DNA of 64,000 nt, from the NCBI GenBank assembly GCA_009760885.1, contig CM019713.1:21398427-21462426 (forward strand), in the 5' to 3' direction. Position 1 is the first letter of the stretch, and each line of letters starts with the position of its first letter. A program made the position numbers and the translations under genes. Below the pieces are notes generated by a model. The model had not been told where the DNA came from. It made no database searches and saw nothing but the letters and a program-made list of their open reading frames with translations. Origin of the DNA: Achatina immaculata. Its lineage: Eukaryota > Mollusca > Gastropoda > Stylommatophora > Achatinidae. This document shows positions 42,801 to 54,800 of this stretch, in pieces.

Positions 42801-45800
42801 CAAAAGATGGAACCCATCACTTTGCCTGCAGACAGAACCACCCTTGCTTTCACAGGAGCTTGGGATCCATGGTGTTTCCACTGCTTTGACTGTTCTTTAG
42901 TTTGTGGTTGAAAATGTTGAACCCAAGTCTCATCCATAGTCACTAATTGCTGAAGAAGCTTTTAAGGATCTGCAGAAAAATGGCTAAGATTATCTCTTGA
43001 TATGTTTGTGATCTGCTCCAAGAAATTTCAGGACCCATCAAGCAGAGACCTTTGTCACTTCAGTATCAGTGTGAATAATGGCATTAACATGTTCCTGGGA
43101 GATGCCCAACTCAGTACCAATGTACCACTCAGTTAGTTGTCGATCTTCCATTATCATGTCATGGATTCTATCGGCGGTTACCATTCTTGGTCTTCTTGGA
43201 CACGGATCATCTTTCAGACTCTCCCTTCCATGTTTGAATTGAGCTGCCCATTTCTTCACTGTGCTGTAAGAAGGAGCACTCTCCCCTAGAGTCTCTACCA
43301 TATCCTCATGGATCTCCTTCGATGATAAACCCTTATCGCAGAGGTAGCGAATGACTGCTCGATGAGAAATTTTATCCATTTTCTCAATTTCTGCCACCCC
43401 TTACCACTTCAGTAAAAGGTAAAAAAAAAAAATTTGTCACAGTTAATTTCTTGAAACTTGGTGTTTAATCTTACATTAACCTGATCTACAAACGCACCTA
43501 ATATCAACTGTGCGTTTCAAGTATTTGTACCTTATGCTGAGAACTTATCACTGTTATGTGTCACTGAAAGTTGTTACAATCATTCTTTATTTAATGGGTT
43601 GTGACTCATATTTTGTAATTAATTTTCACACAATTACTGTGTTAGCATTTAAAAGTGATGGTAAACATGTCTCTTCATCTTGTTATAGTGGTTAACTGTA
43701 CTTAGTGTTTGACCTCCCCCTCATAATGACTGACATAAGGTCAGATGGATGGTCCCGAATGCTTTTAGTAGTGGACACATGACTTTATTGTATATCATGA
43801 AAACACAAAATATTCTCATGATTCACACAAGGAAAGTAGGAGTAATAAATGTAAAATATTCTTGTCAATTTGCTACAAGCACCCACAGGTCTATCCAGCT
43901 GTAAAAATGGGTACTTGACATACCAGTTTTGGGGAAATGCTATTTAAAATAGACAACCAGTGCCTGCAGGGTGAGGAAAACTGGATTACACTATGTGGAT
44001 AAAATGTCAGTGCATGAAGAAAAAATTTAAGAACACAGAAAGTTTACTGAAATATTCTTAGTGATTCAAAGGTTCAGACTTCAGCATCATTGCAGTCAGG
44101 ACAGCCCCATATATTCTCTGCCACATGCCAGAGCATCCATCCAAGAGTACATGTGCTAATAGCTCCCATCAAACGTTGCTTGTTTACGTTTTCTGCCAAT
44201 GCCTTCAATTTGTCCTAGCTCCAGAACAAATTAGATCTATTCAGATCTACATTTTTCTTCCATTCCTGCTCTTCACTTTCCCGCAGTCTGTCCAACACAG
44301 CCTTAGCAATGCTCCCCTTGCCCACTCTCAGACTGTCCAGCAAGAAGTCTGTGTGCCACATCAGTGCCCTGCTCATGGAGAGGATGATCCTTCATGCCAG
44401 CAAGCCTGACGTATGCCTTTACCTGAGCATGCTTGTCTTTTAACCTCACACTCAGCTTATCAAGCAGAAAGTGCATGGTCATTGCCTGGGTCTGTACACA
44501 CTCTAGTCTGTTCAGCTGTGCATTTGACAGGGTGAGTAGGCCAAGACCACACTACAATGGTGACAACACCAGTGCCTCCATCAGCAAGAACAGAGTGAGC
44601 TGTGCAAAGTTTGCTGTAGTCATTAACTTAACTGCTCCCAAAGCTTACCTGGCTTTTTTTTATTACATTGTCCACATGTTGTGCAAAGGACAAGGATCAA
44701 TCACGTGTGATCCCTAGATACCTCATGAAAAGTGTTCTCTTAATATTTTTTCCTTCACACATCACAAATAGAACTTCAGATCTTAGTGATGAAACACATC
44801 CATCAGTCATCTACCCTGAGTATGTAGGCATCACCTACCTCATGTCTGTAGGCATCACCTACCTCATGTTTGTAGGCATCACCTACCTCATGTCTGTAGG
44901 CATCACCTACCTCATGTCTGTAGGCATCACCTACCTCATGTTTGTAGGCATCGCAAACATTCTGTAAATATCTCAAGGCAGTTGCAGCATGAATCAGGCG
45001 GAGGTTGCAAGCTGTAGGATGGAAGTACAGGTGTGTGTTTGCCAAACAGACGAAGTTCCCAGGTTTTTCAACACTTTCCACCACAGTAACCTGGAGGGAA
45101 AACACACACACACAAGATATACACACAGTTCTAAACAAAGGTTATCAAGCTTTATCACATGGTGGCAAACATGCCAATACAAATTTCTGTCATGGTACAC
45201 TTCTCTTATTAATCCTAAAATGACAGCGTTTTAAAAATTAAATGGAGTGTATATAATCTGAACAATGATATATTTTACTATTAAAATTTTCTGCCATACA
45301 ACTTGAAAAACTGCGCTGATCTAGAATCTAAAACTAGCACTCACTGCAGAACCATACCTTCCTTCTCATCTCTTGTCCCATCTTCCAACATACACCTATA
45401 AACTTCAGCTGATAATACACAAACACAAAAGCACCTGATGATACACAATCATAAACCATTTACAAACTTCAGGTGATACACAATCATAAAGCATTTACAA
45501 ACTTCAGGTGATACACAATCATAAAGCATTTACAAATTTCAGGTGATACACAAACATAAAGCATCTACAAACTTCATGTGATACACAAACATAAAGCATC
45601 TACAAACTTCATGTGATACACAAACATAAAGCATCTACAAACTTCATGTGATACACAAACATAAAGCATCTACAAACTTCATGTGATACACAAACATAAA
45701 GCACCTACAAACTTCATGTGATACACAAACATAAAAGCACCTACAAACTTCAGGTGGCACACAAACATAAACAAAATGAATCTTTAGGATAAGGTGCTCA

Positions 45801-48800
45801 CAAAAATAATGCTCAAAATTTAAAAAAATAAATACACAAGGTATCAGACAGATATCAAGAATACATGGATGATGAGGCATGAAGTAGTCAACAACCCACA
45901 GATGACTGAGGACTTCATGACTGACCAAGGCCCTGCTCCACTAGGCTCAGCCTGAGTAATGGGACAAAGATGATTACTTTAAAGAAGCACTGAACCTTTC
46001 CCTTCTATACTCTGAGTCTATGAAAACAGTGTTCAGAACCTAGTTCCTATCCAACATGATGCTTGTACTTCAACACCTTCACCACACTGGCTACACAAGG
46101 AATACCCAGGCCCCCCCCCCACCCCAGGGAGAAAGACTAACAACATCAACACAGACATCAAAGACTGACACCATCAAACCCTACCAAAAAAAAAGTAAGA
46201 ATCAAATCAGACTACACTAACAGTGTCCTCAACATGATCACAAAAACACAAACAAAATACAAGATCTGGTAATTCTGATCCTTCTCACTTAGTCTGTGTA
46301 AACATTAATCTCTCAGTTTGCTGCCAAAAACTCTCAACATCCAACTCTCTCTTCTCATTCTACCATGTTTTCTTTTTTGTTTTTAATTGTGACTTCCTAG
46401 CCAAACCTTCCACTTCTTGACATTTTTCCAGTAGTCGTACTCTCTAGACATTTGTATTTGATGATCTCATATCTAGTCTATCATGTTCCACACAGTCCAA
46501 CGTCCTTCAGGACACAACTTTCTTCATAAATTTTTCTCTTAGGATATCCTAGAATATTATTCCTGTGGCCCCTCATCTGAGCTATTGTGCACGATTATCC
46601 CTATCAGACTATTACCTCCTTACTATAATCACTTAGCAGAAGTGGATGTATGCAAGAAAATACACTGTCATTTTACTGCTACTTCATACATTTCTGTTTA
46701 CTACATTTTTAAAAAAATAATATTGAGAAATACTTCTTATATCTGCTTGTATGCCTATGATGTGAACTAATCTTGGAATCACAATGCTTCTAACTAAAGA
46801 CAAACAGCTCCAACAAACTGCAATAATAACACCATTTCATTCTCCTGTAATATCACCAGTGACAAATATATGAAGTAGAACAAGTGAAACCTGTAGCACT
46901 GTTGTCCTCTCTTCTATCTTCTCCTTCAGTGTTGCAACTTTCCCAACTTCTGCCCAAATGTCAGCACACACAGGGTCTGAAGCTAGGAAGGCAGATAACC
47001 CTATGTCCAGCTGATTTCTGATACTATGATAAATAAAACTTGATTAGTTCCCACCAGCTAAACAATTAAGCCAAAAAAGTTGTCACTTTTCCTACAAATA
47101 TATAACATGTTATCATAGTGTTCCTACAAATATATAACATGTTATCACAGTGTTCCTACAAATATATAACATGTTATCACAGTGTTCCTACAAATATATA
47201 ACATGTTATCACAGTGTTCCTACAAATATATAACATGTTATCACAGTGTTCCTACAAATATATAACATGTTATCACAGTGTTCTTACAAATATATAACAT
47301 GTTATCAGTGTTCCTTCAAATATGTAACATGACAGCACAGTGTTCTTTAAAATATGTAACAGTTAGCAATAGAAAAAAAGATTCATATTTTAATTTAAAT
47401 GAAAGCATAGACACACATAACTTCCATCAACTGTTTCTCATCATTAGTTTTTCTCACACAAGGATTCCTTCTCCTCCTTTTTTTCAGATTAATGCTATTC
47501 TACTCTATCAAGAGCCAAATAAACTGAATTAAAAGTATACCTGCACTGATGACAGGAAAGAAATGGAAGCTCAGAAGAAGAACCATATCAATAAAGACAA
47601 AAGTATGAAAAAGTATGCAGCTGTTGAGTTCAGTAAAAGTGGGAATAACATGTTACATAAATATACACAAAGGTACACATGTTTTAGTTATAAAAACAAA
47701 CATATACATATGTTTTAGTTATAAAAAACAAAGGTAGATATCAGTTTTAACAAAGGGAGGCATCAGTTTTAGTTACATAAGCAAAGGTAGATAGACATCA
47801 GTTTCAGTCAAGTCATTCTAACTCCTACAAAAGTTAATAAGATAACTTTTGTTTCATGCATGTCATAGTAACAGCCTGCACATATTTTATTATGACAGTG
47901 TCAACATTGTGACAGTGAACACAAGTTAATGATTTAGAACGATTCAGCTAACTTTTTACAGCAAACTGAAAGGAACAATATTTTACATCAGAAACAAGCT
48001 ACAAAGAAAATAACCGATCACATAAAGCCCACAGTTCTGACAAAGAAAATAACAAATCACATAAACCCCACAGTTCTGACAAAGAAATAATTGACCACAT
48101 AAAGCCCATACTTCAGACAAAGAAAATAACTGACCACATAAAGCCCACAGTTCTGACAAAGAAATAATTGACCACATAAACCCCATACTTCAGACAAAGA
48201 AAATAACTGACCACATAAACCCCACAGTTCTGACAAAGAAATAATTGACCACATAAACCCCATACTTCAGACAAAGAAAATAAGTGACCACATAAAGCCC
48301 ACAGTTCTGACAAAGAAATAACTGACCACATAAAGCCCATACTTCAGACAAAGAAAATAACTGATCACATAAACCTCACATTTCTGACAAAGAAATAACT
48401 GATCACATAAACCCCACAGTTCTGACAAAGAAATAACTGACCACATAAACCCCACAGTTCTGACAAAGAAATAATTGACCACATAAACCCCACAGTTCTG
48501 ACAAAGAAATAACTGATCACATAAAGCCCACAGTTCTGACAAAGAAAATAACTGATCACATAAAGCCCACAGTTCTGACAAAGAAAATAACTAATCACAT
48601 AAACCTCACATTTCTGACAAAGAAATAACTGATCACATAAACCCCACAGTTCTGACAAAGAAATAACTGATCACATAAAGCCCACAGTTCTGACAAAGAA
48701 ATAACTGATCACATAAACCCCACAGTTCTGACAAAGAAATAACTGATCACATAAACCCCACAGTTCTGACAAAGAAATAACTGATCACATAAACCTCACA

Positions 48801-51800
48801 GTTCTGACAAAGAAATAACTGATCACATAAAGCCCACAGTTCTGACAAAGAAATAACAGATCACATAAAGCCCACAGTTCTGACAAAGAAATAACTGATC
48901 ACATAAACCCCACAGTTCTGACAAAGAAATAACTGATCACATAAACCCCACAGTTCTGACAAAGAAATAACTGATCACATAAACCTCACAGTTCTGACAA
49001 AGAAATAACTGATCACATAAAGCCCACAGTTCTGACAAAGAAATAACAGATCACATAAAGCCCACAGTTCTGACAAAGAAATAACTGATCACATAAACCC
49101 CACAGTTCTGACAAAGAAATAACTGATCACATAAACCCCACAGTTCTGACAAAGAAATAACTGATCACATAAAGCCCACAGTTCTGACAAAGAAATAACT
49201 GATCACATAAACCCCACAGTTCTGACAAAGAAATAACTGATCACATAAACCCCACAGTTCTGACAAAGAAATAACTGATCACATAAAGCCCACAGTTCTG
49301 ACAAAGAAATAACTGATCACATAAAGCCCACAGTTCTGACAAAGAAAATAACTGATCACATAAAGCCCACAGCTCTGACAAAGAAAATAACTGATCACAT
49401 AAAGCCCACAGTTCTGACAAAGAAAATAACTGATCACATAAAGCCCACAGTTCTGACAAAGAAAATAAAACTGATCAGATAAAGCCCACAGTTCTGACAA
49501 AGAAATAACTGATCACATAAAGCCCACAGTTCTGACAAAGAAAATAAAACTGATCAGATAAAGCCCACAGCTCTGACAAAGAAAATAACTGATCACATAA
49601 AGCCCACAGTTCTGACAAAGAAAATAACTGATCACATAAAGCCCACAGTTCTGACAAAGAAAATAAAACTGATCAGATAAAGCCCACAGTTCTGACAAAG
49701 AAATAACTGACCACATAAAGCCCACAGTTCTGACAAAGTAAAAGCTACTGCTGGAGACATACCAGAATTTGCTATCACGGACAAAGCTGGCACATCCTTC
49801 TGAGACCTGGCCATCTTTGGCCTTAAAAAAGCCTGTATACCCTGATGCTTGCAATGCTGGCATGAGGTGTGAGGAGAATATGGACTTGTCCACTTCCTGC
49901 AAACACAGCAGATCTGCCTGGTAGCCTGCAACAAAGGATGTACACAAAAAACAAGCCATCTTTACACAAATCTGTTTCAGCAGCTACCCATGTGGAAGTC
50001 AGATTATTAAACATGACAAATAACACTCACTGTGCTCTATCACATTATGAGACGTTTACTTAAAACAAAAAGTTCACATTATACAGATTATGTCAGTTTA
50101 TCAGCGAGAAACTGTATCTGATTCAAAGGTTGAATGAAAATTTTGCCTGCATGTCAGTTTCAAACAAAAAAATTGGCTGACGTAATCAATTAAATAAAAA
50201 CACAGACACACATACAAATGTAGCCTTGTTTTTTTACTTAAATGTTTACATAATGACCTTTTCACATGGCCTTCTCCAACCTTAACACACTTCTGCCAAT
50301 CTTATAATAGTCTGTCAAGTCCAGTTTTGACAACAATTGGAATGTTGTTCCCAAATACACTGCCATGAACTCTGTTTTCTTGTTTGGTGTGAAATGTTTG
50401 CATTTCAAATGTTTCTCTACTTCTGAAAATGAGTGCCAGTTTCAGAGAGTGAAATTGTTCAGAGAATGTGATAGTTACTGAAAGTGAGATGTGGACTGTT
50501 CAGAGAATGTGGTAATCATTGAAAATGAGATCTGGGCTGGTCAGAGAATGTGGTAATCATTGAAAATGAGATCTGGGCTGGTCAGAGAATGTGGTAATCA
50601 TTGAAAATGAGATCTGGGCTGGTCAGAGAATGTGGTAATCATTGAAAATGAGATCTGGGCTGGTCAGAGATTGTGGTAATCATTGAAAATGATATCTGGG
50701 CTGGTCAGAGATTGTGGTAATCATTGAAAATGAGATCTCGGCTGGTCAGAGAATGTGGTAATCATTGAAAATGAGATCTCGGGTGGTCAGAGAATGTGGT
50801 AATCATTGAAAATGAGATCTCGGCTGGTCAGAGAATGTGGTAATCATTGAAAATGAGATCTGAGCTGGTCAGAGAATGTGGTAGACGAGTGAGATTTGAG
50901 CTGTAAGAAGAATATGGTAGTCGCTGAAAGTGAAATCTAAGCCTGTCAGAGAGTATGCTAGTCACTAGGAGAATGAGATCTAGTCATATGAGGAATGTGG
51001 CAGTCACTAGGAGAATGAGATCTAGTCATATGAGGAATGTGGCAGTCACTAGGAGAATGAGATCTAGTCATATGAGGAATGTGGCAGTCACTAGGAGAAT
51101 GAGATCTAGCCATATGAGGAATGTGGTAGTCACTAGGAGAATGAGATCTAGCCATATGAGGAATGTGGTAGTCACTAGGAGAATGAGATCTAGCCATATG
51201 AGGAATGTGGTAGTCACTAGGAAAATGAGATCTAGCCATATGAGGAATGTGGTAGTCACTAGAAGAATGAGATCTAGATATATAAGGAATGTGGTAGTCA
51301 CTAGGAGAATGAGATCTTGCTATATAAAGAATGTGGTAGTCACTAGAAGAATGAGATCTAACCATATGAGGAATGTGGTAGTCACTAGAAGAATGAGATC
51401 TAGCCATATGAGGAATGTGGTAGTCACTAGGAGAATGAGATCTAACTATAAGAGGAATGTGGTAGTCACTAGAAGAATGAGATCTAGCTAAATAAGGAAT
51501 GTGGTAGTCACTAGGAGAATGAGAACTAGCCATATGAGGAATGTGGTAGTCACTAGAAGAATGAGATCTAGCTATATAAGGAATGTGGTAATCACTAGAA
51601 GAATGAGATCTATGAGGAATGTGGTAGTCACTAGAAGCATATCTAGATCCTACCTACAGTGACACAACGGCCTTGCTACTGTGGCAGCTCAACAGTGATA
51701 GGACTTACAGAGGAGCTTAGCTACAACATCCTGTATCTTGGAGAAACCACAAAAATGTGGGACATATTCTTAGTTCAAGATGATTTTGTATGTCTAACAC

Positions 51801-54800
51801 ATCAGTCCTGCCTGTGGTTGTTTCATGTCAATCTTGTGTCTGACTATAACAAATCTCATACAGCAAAGACTAGACTCACTTACATGAGCATAAGTGCAAA
51901 TAAAAAAAAATTTTTATAACATCAGCTGTAACAGCCATCTCTTAGGAATAACAAAGACAAAGTATGCAAACCTAGAATTTCTTTCAGCAACAGATGCTTC
52001 CTGTAATCCATGTCCAGAGCATGTTTAGGGCAGTAACTAAAAAGCTCATTCTTTGCCAGATCAGTTTCTGTATAAATCTGGGCCAAAATGTTGTAGCTCA
52101 ATACCCTGAACCTGAATATCAATATACAGAAACCTGATCATGAAACTTTAGAACATAAATCTCAACTGAGCAAGAAACTTTAAAACATAAATCTTAAAAC
52201 ATACAAATAACCAGAGACCTGAGCATGAAACTTTAAAACATAAATCTTAAAACATACAAATAACTAGAGACTTGAGCATGAAACTTTAAAACATAAATCT
52301 TAAAACATACAAATAACCAGAGACTTGAGCATGAAACTTTAAAACATAAATCTTAAAACATACAAATAACCAGAGACCTGAGCATGAAACTTTAAAACAT
52401 AAATCTTAAAACATACAAATAACCAGAGAATTGAGCATGAAACTTTAAAACATAAATCTTAAAACATACAAATAACCAGAGACTTGAGCATGAAACTTTA
52501 AAACATAAATCTTAAAACATACAAATAACCAGAGACCTGAGCATGAAACTTTAAAACATAAATCTTAAAACATACAAATAACTAGAGACTTGAGCATGAA
52601 ACTTGAAAATAGAAATCTTAACTTAAAACGTACAGATGTGCATTTTTGTTGGCATTTTTCTACAAAAATGTCCATGACATTCACAGTGTGGACAGCTTGC
52701 TTCTGTGACAATCTTGTAGAAAGCACTTTGGTAATATCTGTTTATAAGTGGATGATTCAAGATTTATATTTTTAATATTGTTAATCTTCAATCTCTCTCT
52801 TGAAACACGAGCTGGTGTGGTTTGCAGCCGGTGCGGTGAAGATGTTGAAGTACAGCATTGTGTGGATTTGAGAGCAGGTCATGGCAGCAATGTTTTCACT
52901 CCCTGAGTCCAGCTAAAGAGCAAGGGATGTGCAGTACTTCCTTAGCAGGCTCCACCACCATGGGAACTATGGTGATCCCTGCTCCATTAGTCAGGCTAGG
53001 CTTGCTACCGTGGGTACCAATGAAAAAGTAGGACAGTGTGCTGGTCAGCTATAGTTCACCAAGCCTGAGGTTAGCATGTCAGCTATAGTTCACCAAGACT
53101 GAGGTTAGCATGTCAGCTATAGTTCACCAAGCCTGAGGTTAGCATGTCAGCTATAGTTCACCAAGCCTGAGGTTAGCATGTCAGCTATAGTTCACCAAGA
53201 CTGAGGCTAGCATGTCAGCTATAGTTCACCAAGCCTGAGGCTAGATTGTCAGCTATAGTTCACCAAGACTGAGGCTAGCATGTCAGCTATAGTTCACCAA
53301 GCCTGAGGCTAGATTGTCAGCTATAGTTCACCAAGACTGAGGCTAGCATGTCAGCTATAGTTCACCAAGCCTGAGGCTAGCATGTCAGCTATGGTTCATC
53401 AAGCCTGAGGCTAGCATGTCAGCTATAGTTCACCAAGACTGAGGCTAGCATGTCAGCCAAAGTTCACCAAGACTGAGACTAGCATGTCAGCTATAGTTCA
53501 CCAAGCCTGAGGCTAGCATGTCAGCTATAGTTCACCAAGCCTGAAGCTAGCATGTCAGCTATAGTTCACCAAGCCTGAGGCTAGCATGTCAGCTATAGTT
53601 CACCAAGCCTGACACTAGATGTCACCTATAGTTCACCAAGGCTCTAGACAGAGGGGTAGACCAAGACAGAGATGGAAAGACAACACAGAAGAGGATATAA
53701 AAGAAATTGGTGTCACCAACTGGAGAGAGAAGAACAGAGAGGAATGGAGGTGAACTTTATCTGCAGCAATGAGCCTTAATGGCTTGGAAAGCTGAAGAAT
53801 AAGATTATTATGTGCCATGCCAGACAGTACTGGCATCTTTATTTTGTGTAGTCCTTGGTGTTTTCAATTAATTCAGGTGTTTTTCTTTTTCACATCACCT
53901 GGTCAGTCCACTGGGATATTTTTTCCTGGCCTTCCTCTCTTCCTTTATCCCTCAAACTTTCTATTCATTACCAGGTTCTCTAACTTCTGTCTTTTCATGA
54001 CATGTCCAAGAAAGTTTGACTTTTTCTTATCACTGTGACTAGTTTTTGTTGTTCTCAAACTTCTTTGAGGACCCCTTTGTTTTTCTGTATAACCAGGGTA
54101 TCTGTTGCATCTTTCACCAAAACCACATTTCTGTTGCTTTCAATTTCTTTGTCATCTTTTTGGTGAGTTTCAAAAATATTACATACTTTATTTGCCTCTG
54201 TATACAGCAGTTCATATTTACAATGTATTATTATACTATGTATATAGTATTACATTAATCCAATTAACCCACAAATAACTATGGCAGATACATTAGTTGA
54301 AATACAGTGCTGTATGTATAGTATCATGTCAATACAGGTACACTACATTATTTCATATAGGTTTGCTTAGGGTATTTGAACAGCATTCAGATCATATGAT
54401 ACCCTATTTCATTGGACATATCATGGTCAATATGTGTGTGTGTGTGGGGGGGGGGACTGTCTCCCTGTAATAGAAAAAAAAAAAAACTGCCAGAAAAGTC
54501 ATTTTATAAAAATCTCTAAATTACAGTGACACCTACTCTCCTTCTGCAGACCATTCCTTTGTAAATTCACTTCTCTTTTCAAATGGACATGAGCTAGGAC
54601 CAGCAGTAACTGTACAAGTTGACAATGTTAAAACCATCTTGCCAACCTTTCTACCACATCTTGGTACACATGCTAGAAGGACATAGCGGCCAACATCGTC
54701 AGGCTGAGGTGTGAAAGACGGTGATTTGACAGCATTTGTCAAAGTAAATGTGCCTTTAGCTACAGCTGTTTTTATTTTGTGTAAATGGTTTTCACTAAAA

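Noticed and set aside
46989..47010. Alternative PDE12 exon 4 acceptor at AAATCAG|CTGGAC
   Set aside because: It breaks the phase set by exon 3, whereas the acceptor at 47024 restores frame and aligns without a gap to the family.
47995..49738. CRISPR-like regularity of a 38-bp repeat
   Set aside because: Units are directly contiguous with no unique spacers, no cas-like genes, and the context is an animal intron.
50955..51533. Open frames of 178 and 191 residues on opposite strands
   Set aside because: Artefacts of the 42-bp (14-codon) array in PDE12 intron 2.
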